Positions 36,778-46,176 of a DNA stretch of 64,000 nt are shown here, one piece after another. The position numbers were made by a program, and so were the translations under genes. Position 1 is the first letter of the stretch. Every line of letters starts with the position of its first letter. Where the stretch lies: contig CAWIUF010000029.1 in NCBI GenBank assembly GCA_963839095.1, positions 124,001 through 188,000 on the forward strand, in the 5' to 3' direction. Source of the DNA: Palsa-504 sp963839095 (GTDB lineage Bacteria; Actinomycetota; Actinomycetes; Streptosporangiales; Streptosporangiaceae). Under the pieces are notes generated by a model. The model saw only the letters and a list, made by a program, of their open reading frames with translations. It was not told the origin of the DNA and did not search any database.

Positions 36778-36930
36778 CGCGCGCTCCTCGCCAACTCGCT
36801 CACTGCCTGCTCCCTCCGCCGCCCAGCATGCCCGACGCGGGCCGGCCCCGTAAACCAGCCGGGCCGCCGCAGCCAAGCCGGAGCCGGGCCGGCCGGGCGA
36901 CCGGCCGGGCCGCCACGTAACGGCTTGCCC

Positions 36931-36982
36931 CTCGTACACCGTACTGCTATGGTACATCGTACTAGGACGTACGGTGTACGAG
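36931..36982. promoter_or_regulatory. Operator array between tetR and the ABC exporter
   Basis: Outer arms CTCGTACACCGTAC (36931-36944) and GTACGGTGTACGAG (36969-36982) form a perfect 14-bp inverted repeat. Three GTAC-N3-GTAC palindromes lie at 36934-36944, 36952-36962 and 36969-36979, centred 18 and 17 bases apart. The right edge is 15 bases before the exporter start codon. Confidence 0.85.
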
Positions 36983-36997
36983 TAACGGGGAGTAGCA

Positions 36998-37972
36998 ATG
37001 GGTCAAGCTCCCGCCATCGAGGCGGAAGGTCTCATCAAGAACTACGGGAAGACGAAAGCGCTGGCCGGCTTTGACCTGAGCGTCCCGGCCGGCACGGTCT
37101 ACGGCCTGCTCGGGCCGAACGGCGCGGGCAAGACCACCGCGGTCCGGGTTTTCGCCACGCTCCTGCGCCCGGACGGGGGCCGGGCGCAGGTGCTGGGCCA
37201 CGACGTGGCCGCCGAGGCGGACGTGGTCCGGCGGCAGATCGGGCTGACCGGGCAGTACGCGGCGCTGGACGAGTACCTCACCGGCCGCGCCAACCTGGTC
37301 ATGATCGGCCAGCTCAGCCGGCTCACCGCGGCCGCGGCCAGGCGCCGCGCCGACGAGATGCTCGAGCGGTTCAGCCTGACCGAGGCGGCGGGGCGCGCGG
37401 TCAAGACCTACTCGGGCGGCATGCGGCGGCGGCTGGACCTGGCCGCCAGCCTGATCGGCTACCCGGCGGTGCTGTTCCTGGACGAGCCGACCACCGGCCT
37501 GGACCCGAACGCCCGCGCCATGACCTGGCAGATCGTGCGGGAGCTGGCGGACTCGGGCACCACGCTGCTGCTCACCACGCAGTACCTGGACGAGGCGGAC
37601 CAGCTGGCCGGCCGGATCGCCGTGATCGACGGCGGCACGGTCATCGCCGAGGGCACGCCGGACCAGCTCAAGTCCGCCCTGGGCGGTGAGCACCTCGACA
37701 TCGCACTGGCCGCGGGGGCCGATGTCGAGGCGGCGATCGTCGCGGTCAAGCCGTTCGCGGCCGGCGGCATCTCACCGGACGAGGAGGGACGGCGCCTGTC
37801 GGTGCCGGTCGCCGCCGCCGAAGGGCTGACCACGCAGGTCGTCCGGGCGCTCGACCAGGCCGGGGTCCCGGTCAACGACGTCACCATGGAGCGCGCGTCG
37901 CTGGACGACGTGTTCCTGGCCCTGACCGGCCACAAGAGCAGCGACGACAGCGAAGGGAGGGAGGCGGCATGA
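36998..37972 (+). CDS. ABC exporter ATPase (DrrA-like, daunorubicin-resistance family)
   Basis: A 324-residue ATPase of the antibiotic-export type. Walker A GPNGAGKTTAVR (about 43), Q-loop GLTGQYAALDEYLTG, signature TYSGGMRRRLDLAASL, Walker B VLFLDEPTTGLDPNAR, switch histidine replaced by Gln in LLTTQYLDEADQLA as in DrrA proteins, and the DrrA C-terminal domain ending DDVFLALTGHKS. ATG 36998 follows GGGGAG. The next gene starts within its stop (ATGA). The pair is presumably induced when the divergent TetR binds a toxic ligand. Confidence 0.93.
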   Translation: MGQAPAIEAEGLIKNYGKTKALAGFDLSVPAGTVYGLLGPNGAGKTTAVRVFATLLRPDGGRAQVLGHDVAAEADVVRRQIGLTGQYAALDEYLTGRANLVMIGQLSRLTAAAARRRADEMLERFSLTEAAGRAVKTYSGGMRRRLDLAASLIGYPAVLFLDEPTTGLDPNARAMTWQIVRELADSGTTLLLTTQYLDEADQLAGRIAVIDGGTVIAEGTPDQLKSALGGEHLDIALAAGADVEAAIVAVKPFAAGGISPDEEGRRLSVPVAAAEGLTTQVVRALDQAGVPVNDVTMERASLDDVFLALTGHKSSDDSEGREAA

Positions 37973-38826
37973 GCACGATGACGGCGGAACTCGCGCCATC
38001 GAGCACCGATGTCACCTACGGGCGCGGCGCGATCTCGCACTTCGCCGCCGACGTGTGGGTGCTGACCAAGCGCAGCATCGCGCGGATCCGGCGGGAGCCG
38101 GAGACGCTGGCCGACGTGACGATCATGCCGGTCATCTTCATCTTGATGTTCGCCTACGTGTTCGGCGGCGCGATCTTGCTGCCGGGCCACGGCAGCTATC
38201 ACGAGTACCTGATCGGCGGAATGCTCGGGATGGGCCTGGCCCAGACGGCCCCCGGCGTGGCCGTCGCGCTGGTCACGGACATGTCCACCGGGCTGATGGA
38301 CCGGTTCAGGTCGCTGCCGATGTCGCGCTGGGCGGTGCTGGTGGCGCGTTCGGTCGCCGAGTTGCTGACCCAGCTCATCGGCGCGGCCGTGGTGATCTGC
38401 GTCGGGCTGGCCATCGGCTGGCGGGTGCACACCGGGGCCGGGGACGTGATCGAGGCGCTCGCGCTGTCGCTGCTGTTCGGCTACGCGTTCACCTGGGCCG
38501 GGGTCTGCCTCGGCATGATCTTGCGCAGCCCGGAGTCGGCGCAGGCGACCGGGTTCATCGTCTTCCTGCCGCTGACGTTCATCTCCAGCGCGTTCGTGCC
38601 GACCCAGGGCATGCCCGGCTGGCTGCAGCCAGTGGCGAACTGGAACCCGATGTCGGCGCTGGCGGCCGCGTCCCGCAAGCTGTTCGGCAACCCGAACCCG
38701 GCCGCCGCCGTGCACGCCTGGCCGATGCAGCACCCGGAGCTGGCCGTGATCGGCTGGTCCGCGATCATCCTGCTGGTCTTCGCGCCGCTGGCGGTCCGCC
38801 AGTACCGCCGCAAGGTCCTCGGCTAG
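37969..38826 (+). CDS. ABC-2 type exporter permease (DrrB-like)
   Basis: A 285-residue membrane protein with six predicted helices, including IMPVIFILMFAYVFGGAI near residue 50 and VFLPLTFISSAFVPTQGMPGW near 205, the latter a hallmark of ABC-2/DrrB permeases. The cytoplasmic N-terminus contains the coupling-helix-like SIARIRREPETLADV. It forms the transmembrane half of the exporter with the ATPase upstream, to which it is coupled by a 4-base overlap. Confidence 0.92.
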   Translation: MSTMTAELAPSSTDVTYGRGAISHFAADVWVLTKRSIARIRREPETLADVTIMPVIFILMFAYVFGGAILLPGHGSYHEYLIGGMLGMGLAQTAPGVAVALVTDMSTGLMDRFRSLPMSRWAVLVARSVAELLTQLIGAAVVICVGLAIGWRVHTGAGDVIEALALSLLFGYAFTWAGVCLGMILRSPESAQATGFIVFLPLTFISSAFVPTQGMPGWLQPVANWNPMSALAAASRKLFGNPNPAAAVHAWPMQHPELAVIGWSAIILLVFAPLAVRQYRRKVLG

Positions 38827-38846
38827 CCGTGTGATACCTCAGACGT

Positions 38847-39731
38847 ATGACCAACCAATCATCTGAATTCGACGGGCTGGCCGCGCTGGTCACCGGCGGT
38901 GCCTCGGGGATCGGGCTGGCCACGGCGCGGCTGCTGACCGCCCGCGGCGCCCGGGTGGCCGTACTGGACCGGGCCGACGGGATCGAGGCCCTCAAGGCCT
39001 CCGGGGAAAGCACCGACCTCTACCCGGTCGTCGCCGACGTGACCGACGACGACGCGGTCCGGGCCGCCGTGGCCGAGGCCGGGCGGGCCCTCGGCCGGCT
39101 GGACATCGTGGTCAACAACGCCGGCATCGGCGCGGCCGGGACGGTCGAGGACAACGACGACGACGAGTGGCACCGGGTGCTCGACGTCAACGTGCTCGGC
39201 ATCGTCCGCACCACCCGGGCGGCGCTGCCCCTGCTCCGCCAGGCGGCGCAGGAGCGCGGCCAGGCCGCGATCGTCAACACCTGCTCGGTCGCGGCCATCG
39301 CGGGCCTGCCCCAGCGGGCGGTCTACAGCGCCAGCAAGGGCGCCGTCTACGCGCTCACGCTGGCCATGGCGGCCGACCACGTGACCGAGGGGATCCGGGT
39401 GAACTGCGTGACCCCGGGCACGGCGGACACCCCCTGGGTCGGCCGCCTGCTGAACGCCGCGCCCGACCCGGCCGCCGAACGCGCCGCGCTCAACGCCCGG
39501 CAGCCCATGGGCCGGCTCGTCACCGCCGACGAGGTCGCCGGGGCCATCGCCTACCTGGCCAGCCCGCAGGCCAGCGCCACCACCGGGATGGCCCTGGCCG
39601 TGGACGGCGGCATGGAGGGCCTGCGGCTCCGGCCGCGCCCCGCCTGCAGCCCTGAGAATCAGCAGAGATCGGATGACACCGCACGTCTCTGTTTGGTATC
39701 GGCTGCCTTCCGCCGGGTTTTACCCCATTGA
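38847..39731 (+). CDS. Short-chain dehydrogenase, probable 2-keto-3-deoxy-L-fuconate dehydrogenase
   Basis: A classical SDR: the NAD-binding TGGASGIG (about 13), NNAG (about 90), and the catalytic set Ser in NTCSVAAIAG with YSASK (Tyr and Lys, about 155-159). The specific assignment is inferred from context: an L-fuconate dehydratase, a fucose-dehydrogenase-like reductase and a sugar ABC transporter follow, and this SDR subgroup oxidises the deoxy-ketoacid in that pathway. The domain ends at DGGMEGLRLR; the last 30 codons run through the next promoter and overlap its -35 box, so the true C-terminus may be shorter. Confidence 0.8.
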   Translation: MTNQSSEFDGLAALVTGGASGIGLATARLLTARGARVAVLDRADGIEALKASGESTDLYPVVADVTDDDAVRAAVAEAGRALGRLDIVVNNAGIGAAGTVEDNDDDEWHRVLDVNVLGIVRTTRAALPLLRQAAQERGQAAIVNTCSVAAIAGLPQRAVYSASKGAVYALTLAMAADHVTEGIRVNCVTPGTADTPWVGRLLNAAPDPAAERAALNARQPMGRLVTADEVAGAIAYLASPQASATTGMALAVDGGMEGLRLRPRPACSPENQQRSDDTARLCLVSAAFRRVLPH

Positions 39732-39756
39732 CACGACCAGACATCCGATCTATTTT
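39728..39756 (+). promoter_or_regulatory. Promoter of the sugar ABC transporter operon
   Basis: TTGACA (39728-39733), a 17-base spacer, and TATTTT (39751-39756) form a good housekeeping promoter about 85 bases before the binding-protein start. The spacer contains CATCCGATCT, the complement of AGATCGGATG at 39666-39675, suggesting a repressor or looping site. Confidence 0.7.
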
Positions 39757-39842
39757 CCTGGCACACGGCACTCCGGGTGTCCCCTCCGCAGCCCGCACCG
39801 GCGCGCGCCGCCGACCCGGACCGTGCCACCAGGAGGTTCGGC

Positions 39843-41065
39843 ATGAGATTCCGCAGACGCCCGGGCGCGGGCCGCAGGGGCCGCAAGGGTCCCTCCCGCG
39901 CCGCCACCACCACCGCCCTGGCCGCGCTGGCCGCGGCTACCCTGCTCGCCGCCTGCAGCTCGGGCAGCTCGTCGAGCACGCTCGGGTTCCGGCGCGACGG
40001 CGTCCAGTTCGGCCAAGCGCCGCCGGGGAGACCGCCATCGGCGTGGACCTCACCTACAACAACACGGCCTTCTGGGCCGCCTACATCAACTACGAGACCC
40101 AGTACGCCAAGCAGCTGCACATCAAGCTGCTCGGCCCGCTGCTCGCGCGGCAACAACGCCAGCCTGCAGAACACCCAGATCGAGAACCTGGTCAACGAGG
40201 GCGCCAAGGCGATCATCGTGAACCCGGAGACCGCGACCAGCCTGGGCCCGGCGATCAGCTACGCGGCCGCGCACCACGTGCAGCTGGTCTCGGTGGACAC
40301 CATCGTCGGCGTCGGGCAAGGTGTACATGGTGGTGCGCGCCTCCAACCTGAGTACGGCCTGGACGCCTGCGCCGTCATCAGCTCCAAGGTCAAGTCCGGC
40401 TACGTGCTCGACCTGGAAGGGGACCTGACCTCCTCCAACGGCGCGGACCGGACCAACGCCTTCAATGACTGCATGGCCAAGAACGCCCCGGCCGTGCACA
40501 TCCTCAAGGACCCGACGAACTGGACCGAGGCCACGGCGGTCACCGACGCGCAGAACGCGGTGAACGCCTACGGCAGCCAGCTCAAGGCGATCTACTCGCA
40601 GTGGTCGAGCCCGGACACCGGCATCATCCCGCTGCTGAAGTCCAAGGGCCTGACCGGCAAGGTGCATGGTGGTCAGCGACGACGGGGTGCCGTTCGAGAT
40701 GTGCGACATCTGCAACGGCACGCTGACGCCTCGCAGTCCCAGCCCGCCAACCTGTACGCCTACTGGGCGCTGAAGTACGCGCTCGACGCGGCCAACGGCG
40801 TCAAGCTCGGCGCGGGCCAGCCCGGCGGCGGCGCGCCCGCGCTGCAGATGGTCAGCTTCGCCGGCGACAGCAACCTCGGCGACCCGATCGTGGCCCCGTT
40901 CGTGACCAAGGCGGCGCAGACGCTGACCGTCACCCCGGTCGACGGCCTGTCCGGCACGGTGGCCACCACGCCGGTCAGCGACAGCCTCGCTCTGGGGCAA
41001 CGTCTACGGCAACGCCCACGGCGGCGTCTGCAGCCTTCGTCGGCCTGGCGATGAGCGAACCGTGA
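39843..41065 (+). pseudogene. Sugar ABC transporter substrate-binding lipoprotein (at least six frame breaks)
   Basis: ATG 39843 after AGGAGG starts a lipoprotein signal (ALAALAAATLLAACSSG). Segments of a periplasmic sugar-binding fold alternate between frames: AIGVDLTYNNTAFWAAYINYE, QNTQIENLVNEGAKAIIVNPETATSLG, VVSDDGVPFEMCDICNGTLT, NLYAYWALKYALDAANGV, ending AFVGLAMSEP at TGA 41063-41065. Frame breaks lie near 40015, 40146, 40317, 40351, 40665, 40730 and 40990. One frame stays open throughout only because the shifts compensate. No in-frame stops interrupt the coding segments, so sequencing error is likelier than old decay. It would feed an L-fucose-like sugar to the downstream ATPase and permease. 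Confidence 0.7.
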
Positions 41066-41066
41066 A

Positions 41067-42645
41067 GTGCCGCCGCGCTGCCGCCGCCCGCGGTGGCCAG
41101 CGCGGCGGGGATCCACAAGCGGTTCGGCAGCACGCACGCGCTGCGCGGCGTCGAGGCTCGAGCCTGCACCCCGGCCGCTGCCTGGGCCTGGTCGGCCGGA
41201 ACGGCGCGGGCAAGTCCACGCTGGTCTCGATCCTGGCGGCATGTATCGCCGCCGGACGAGGGCGACGGTGCTGCTTCGACGGGCAGCCCGGCGCCCGTCG
41301 CTGGGCGACGTCGCCGCCTGGCGCGCGCGCATCGCCACCGTGTTCCAGCACTCCATGGTGGTGCCGGGGCTGACCGTGGCGGAGAACGTCTTCCTCGGCC
41401 GGCCGCCGCGCCGCGGCGCCGCGGCGTCGTCGACTGGCGCCAGATGCGCGAGCAGGCGGCCAGAAGGTCATGGCCGACTGGGGCTTCGACGTGGACGCCG
41501 ACACCCCCTGCGCGCAACCTCACCGTCGAGCAGCGGCAGGTGGTCGAGATCACCCGGGCGCTGGCCGCGGGCACCCGCTGCCTGCTGCTCGACGAGCCCA
41601 CCGCCGCCCTCGAGCGCGGCGCCGTGCTGCGGCTGTTCGACCGCGTCCGCCAGCTGCGCGAAGCCGGCGTGGCGATCATGTACATCTCCCACCACCTGGA
41701 GGAGGTGTTCGAGATCTGCACCGACGTGGCCGTGCTGCGCGACGGCGAGCTGGTGCTGACCGCGCCGATGACCGCCGTAAGCCAAGGACGGCCTGGTCAC
41801 CGCCATGGTCGGCAGAAGCAAGGCCATGATGCCGAACGGGTCGGGCGGCCCGCCCGGGCCCCCGTCCCGCCTCCCCCCGGCCCGCGGCGGCGGCCCGTCC
41901 GCCCCGCCGGACCTGGGCGTCAGCGCGGTCTCGCTCGCCACGGCGGGAGCGTCGCTGTCCGGAGTGTCGATGACCATCCGCGGCGGCGAGCGGGTCGGCG
42001 TCACCGGCCTGCGCGGATCCGGCGCGAGCACGCTGGCCCGGATCGTGGCCGGGGCGACCGCGCCCGATGCGGGCCAGGTCCGCCTGGGTGAGCAGCGTGC
42101 TGCGGCCCGGCGACCGGGCGGCGGCGCTGCGGGCCGGGATCGGCTTCATCCCCGAGGACCGGCAGGCCGAGGGGTTCGTGCCGCTGCTCGGCGCGGCGGA
42201 GAACATCGCGATGACGATCACCGACCGGATCGCCCGGGCCGGGTTCATCGGCCCGAGGCGCCGCGAGGCGCGCGCCGCGCCGCTGGCCCGGCGGCTGTCG
42301 CTGGTGTCGGCCGGGCTCGGCCAGCCGGTCCGCGAGCTGTCCGGCGGCAACCAGCAGAAGGTGACGGTGGCCCGGGCCCTGGCCAGCGACCCGGTGCTGA
42401 TCGTGGCCATCACCCCGACCCGCGGCGTGGACGTGGCCTCCAAGGAACTGCTGCTGGCCGAGCTCGACCGGGTCACCCGGCAGTCCGGCGCGAGCCTGCT
42501 GCTGGCCAGCGACGAGCTCGACGACCTGGCCATCTGCGACCGCGTGCTGGTGCTGGTCCGCGGCGAGATCTTCACCGAGTTCACCGAGCCGCCCTTCGAC
42601 CGCGAGGCCCTGATCGCGGCCACCGAAGGGCTGGGAGCTACATGA
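41067..42645 (+). pseudogene. Sugar ABC transporter ATPase with two nucleotide-binding domains (multiple frame breaks)
   Basis: An RbsA/AraG-type double ATPase pieced together from several frames. First domain: IHKRFGSTHALRGVE, Walker A GLVGRNGAGKSTLVSI, signature NLTVEQRQVVEITRAL, Walker B CLLLDEPTAAL, switch ISHHLEEVFEICTDVA. Second domain: FIPEDRQAEGFVPLL, signature LSGGNQQKVTVARAL, and a Walker B region reading LIVAITPTRGVDV, without the usual Asp-Glu, as in some actinobacterial sugar ATPases. The first half (41090-42090) has at least five frame breaks; from 42067 the frame is clean. The start is uncertain (GTG 41067). The stop overlaps the permease start (ATGA). Confidence 0.65.
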
Positions 42646-43698
42646 GCGAGATCAAGGACGAACCGGCCACGATGTCCTGGCCGGCGCGACGTGGGCCGCT
42701 GCTGAGACGCAGGCGCAGCCGCGAGCGCGGCGGCGATTTCCTGGCTGCGCGAGGCGGCGCTGCTGCCGGTGCTGGCCGTCCTCATCGTGGTCGGCGCGCT
42801 GCTGAACAGCCACTTCCTGACCGTCTCGAACATCACCGGCATCGGCCAGCAGATCTCCGCGCTGGGCGTGGTGGTCGTGGGCGAGTCGCTGATCCTGCTG
42901 ATCGGCGGCATGGACCTGTCGCTGGAATCCACCTACGGGCTGGCGCCGATGCTCGCCGCGTGGCTGCTGGTGCCCGTTGCCTCGTTCGGCAACGGCCTGT
43001 TGCTCAATCCCTACCTGGGCATTCTCATCCTGCTGGCGGTGGGGGTGGCGGTCGGGCTGGTCAACGGGCTGCTGATCGTCAAGGGGCGGCTGAACGGCTT
43101 CATCGTCACCCTCGGCATGACGATCCTGCTGGCCGGCATCCAGGACGGCATCGTCAAGGGGCAGTCCCCGTTCGACCTGCCGGGCGCGTTCAGCTACCTC
43201 GGCTCGGCCGAAGGTCGGGGTGATCCCGGTCTCGCTGATCGTGGCGGTGCTGATCTTCGCCGCCGCCGGGCTGTTCCTGCGCTACCACCGCATCGGCCGG
43301 GCCATCTACGCCATCGGCGGGAACCGGGAGGCGGCCCGGGCCGCCGGGATCAAGGTGGACCGGGTCCGGATCGGCGTCTACGTGGCCGGCAGCGTGCTCG
43401 CGGCGATCGGCGGCCTGATGGAGGCGGGCCGGGTATCGTCGGTGGCGCCACCCAGGGCTACGGCGAGGGCATCATCTTCGCGGTGTTCGCCGCCGCGGTC
43501 ATCGGCGGCGTCTCGCTGCAGGGCGGCCGGGGCAACATGGTCGGCGCGGCCTCCGGCGTGGTCCTGCTCGGCGTGGTGCAGAACATCCTGGACCTGGAGA
43601 ACGCGCCGAACTACTGGATCGACGCGATCGACGGCGCCGTCATCTTGGTCGCGCTGATCCTGGCCCGCGTCATCGGCGGCGAAGCGAGCGCGGAATGA
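42642..43698 (+). CDS. Sugar ABC transporter permease (RbsC type; three frame breaks)
   Basis: A multi-helix permease of the ribose/xylose/fucose class: ISALGVVVVGESLILLIGGMDLS carries the conserved GGxDLS motif, followed by GLVNGLLIVKGRLNGFIVTLGM and IGGVSLQGGRGNMVGA, the loop that contacts the ATPase. ATG 42642 overlaps the ATPase stop. Frame breaks are near 42735, near 43211 (GCC-G-AAG for GCC-AAG) and near 43438; the span is 3n+1. Together with the binding protein and ATPase it forms one importer. Confidence 0.8.
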
Positions 43699-43723
43699 TG
43701 AGCGCTGCTCGGGGAAGCTGCGC

Positions 43724-45035
43724 ATGACCAAGATCACCGGGTTCGACACCTATGACGTGCGGTTTCCCACGTCCCGGACGCTGGCCGGGTCGGACGCGAT
43801 GAACCCGGCGCCGGACTACTCGGCCGCGTACGTGGTCATCCGGACCGACGCGCCCGATCCGGCGCTGGCCGGCCACGGGTTCGCGTTCACCATCGGCCCC
43901 GGCAACGACGTCCAGCTCGCGGCGATCCGCGCTGCTCGAGCCGTTCCTGGCGGGCCGGGACCTGGACGAGGTGCTGGCCGACCTCGGCGGCCTCGGGCGG
44001 CGGCTGGTCAGCGACAGCCCGCTGCACTGGCTCGGCCCGTCCTGCGGCGTGGTGCACATGGCCACCGGCGCGGTCCTCAACGCGTGCTGGGACCTGGCCG
44101 CCCGCCGCGCGGGCCAGCCGCTGTGGCTGCTGCTCGCGCGGATGAGCCCGGAGGAGCTCGCGGGCCTGGTCGACTTCCGCTACCTGGCCGACGCGCTCAC
44201 CCCGGACGAGGCGGTGGAACTGCTCGAGCGCGGCGCGGCCGGCCGGGAGGACCGGATCGCCGCGCTGCGCCGGGACGGCTACCCGGCCTACTCCACCGGG
44301 CCCGGCTGGCTCGGCTATTCCGACCAGCAGCTGGCCGCGCTGTGCGCCGAGGCGGTCGCCGACGGCTTCGGCCAGGTGAAGATCAAGGTCGGCGCGGCCC
44401 TGGCGGACGACAAGCGCCGGTGCGCGATCGCCCGCGAGGCGGTCGGCGAGGAGATCGGCCTCGCCATCGACGCGAACCAGGTCTGGGACGTGCCGACCGC
44501 GATCGGCTGGATCACCGAGCTCGCCCCGTTCCGGCTCGCCTGGGTGGAGGAGCCGACCGCGCCGTTCGACATCCTCGGTACCGCCGCCATCCGCCGCGGC
44601 GTGCGGCCGGTCCCGGTGGCCACCGGCGAGCACGTCGCCAACCCGGTCATGTTCAAGCAGCTGCTGCAGGCCGGCGCGCTGGACATCATGCAGATCGACG
44701 CCTGCCGGGTGGCCGGGGTAAACGAGAACATCGCCAACCTGCTGCTGGCGGCCAAGTTCGGCGTGCCGGTCTGCCCGCACGCCGGCGGCGTCGGCCTGTG
44801 CGAGATCGTCCAGCACCTGTCGATGTTCGACTACGTGGCGCTGTCCGGCACGACCGCAGGCCGCCAGATCGAGTGGATCGACCACCTGCACGAGCACTTC
44901 GCGGCGCCCGCGGTGGTGACGGGCGGCCGCTACCGCGCGCCCGGGACCCCAGGGGCGTCGACCGAGATCCGGCCGGAGTCGCTGGCGGAATTCGCCTACC
45001 CGTCGGGGCCCGCCTGGCGCGGTGGGAAGATCTGA
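43724..45035 (+). CDS. L-fuconate dehydratase (enolase superfamily; one frameshift)
   Basis: Dehydrates L-fuconate to 2-keto-3-deoxy-L-fuconate. Enolase-superfamily catalytic elements: KIKVG (Lys-x-Lys), metal ligands in LAIDANQVWD, WVEEPTAPFDILG and PVATGEHVAN, and the His of CPHAGGVGL. The segment QIEWIDHLHEHF...TGGRYRAPGTPG is typical of fuconate dehydratases rather than other mandelate-racemase members. The frame breaks near 43931, where one extra base separates LAAIR from LLEPFLAGRDLDEVL; the span is 3n+1. The aldo/keto reductase follows after 2 bases. Confidence 0.85.
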
Positions 45036-45037
45036 GC

Positions 45038-46127
45038 GTGAGCCCGTCCTCCGGTCCGCTGGCCTTTCCCGGCCTTTCCTGGCCTTCGCCTGGTCCGGTC
45101 GTGTTCGGCGCCGCGCCCATCGCCGGGCTCTTCACCCCGGTCAGCGAGGAGGCGGCGGCCGGGACGCTGGCCGCGGCCTGGGCGGCGGGCATCCGGGCCT
45201 TCGACACCGCGCCGCACTACGGCGTCGGGCGTGTCCGAACGGCGGCTCGGGGCGTTCCTGGCCGGGCAGCCCCGGGACGAGTTCACCGTGTGCACCAAGG
45301 TCGGCCGGCTGCTGGTGCCCGCCGCCGGGGACGTCCAGGGCGACGAGGGGTTCTACGGCATACCGCCGCTGACCCGGGTCCGCGACTACAGCCGGGACGG
45401 CGTGCGGCGCAGCCTGGAGGAGAGCCTGGAACGGCTCGGCCTCGACCGGGTGGACATCGTGCTCATCCACGACCCCGACGACTTCATGGAGCAGGCGGCC
45501 GGCGAGGCCTACCCGGCGCTCGCGGCGCTCCGCGACCAGGGAGTGGTCCGGGCGGTCGGGGCCGGGATGAACTCCGCGTCCGCGCTGGCCTGGCTGGCGG
45601 AGCGCTGCGACCTGGACTGCGTGCTGGTGGCGGGCCGCTACACGCTGCTCGACCAGTCGGCCGCCGACGTGCTGTTCCCGGTGTGCCAGCGGCGCGGCGT
45701 GGCCGTGCTGGCGGCCGGCGTGTTCAACAGCGGGATCCTGGCCGGGCCGGGCGACGGCGCCACCTACGACTATGCCCCGGCCCCTTCGGCGCTGCTGGCC
45801 CGCGCCCGCCGGATGCGCGACGCCTGCGCCCGGCACGGCGTCCCGCTGCCCGCCGCCGCCCTCCAGTTCTCGCTGCGGCACCCCGCCGTAACCGCCGCCG
45901 TCGTCGGCGCCCGCAGCGCCGAAGAGATCACGGAAGACGTCTCCTACCTCTCCACCCCCATCCCCGACGCGCTGTGGGCTGAGCTGGAAACGCTGTTACA
46001 TGATCACGAAGGGTTGGGTACTGCTAGGCGTACTGAACCCTTCATGATCATGAAGAGACCCGCTGCGGCACCGCGGCAAAACCTCACGCGCCCCTGGAGC
46101 CCCGCACCGTGGAAGGAGCTGCCATGA
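45038..46127 (+). CDS. Aldo/keto reductase, probable L-fucose dehydrogenase (one frameshift)
   Basis: TIM-barrel NAD(P)-dependent oxidoreductase of the D-threo-aldose/L-fucose dehydrogenase group, oxidising the sugar to its lactone. Catalytic tetrad: Asp and Tyr in FDTAPHYGVG, Lys in VCTKVGRLL, His in VLIHDPDD; VLVAGRYTLLDQSA is characteristic of this group. One extra G near 45231 shifts the frame before SERRLGAFLAGQPRDEF; the span is 3n+1. The last 40 residues (after ALWAELETLL) are read through a palindromic terminator-like region, so the natural stop may be earlier. It is followed by convergent folB. Confidence 0.82.
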
Positions 46128-46176
46128 CCATAAAGGATTTGCTCCTTTTCCGGGGGTAAAACTCTTCGTGATCATG
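45999..46176. repeat. Overlapping inverted repeats between the aldo/keto reductase and folB
   Basis: Left arm CATGATCACGAAGGGTT (45999-46015) pairs with AACCCTTCATGATCATG (46036-46052) with one mismatch. Its first 13 bases also pair perfectly with CTTCGTGATCATG at 46164-46176, which overlaps the folB stop. The two pairings exclude each other. Between them a small AAAGGA-TTTGC-TCCTTT hairpin lies at 46132-46148. Probably a bidirectional terminator or an inserted repeat element. Confidence 0.6.

Noticed and set aside
46124..46159. Eleven-codon frame MTIKDLLLFRG with a good ribosome site, overlapping the aldo/keto reductase stop
   Set aside because: Too short to support as a gene and lies in a palindromic region where the upstream stop itself is doubtful; mentioned only under the hairpin finding.
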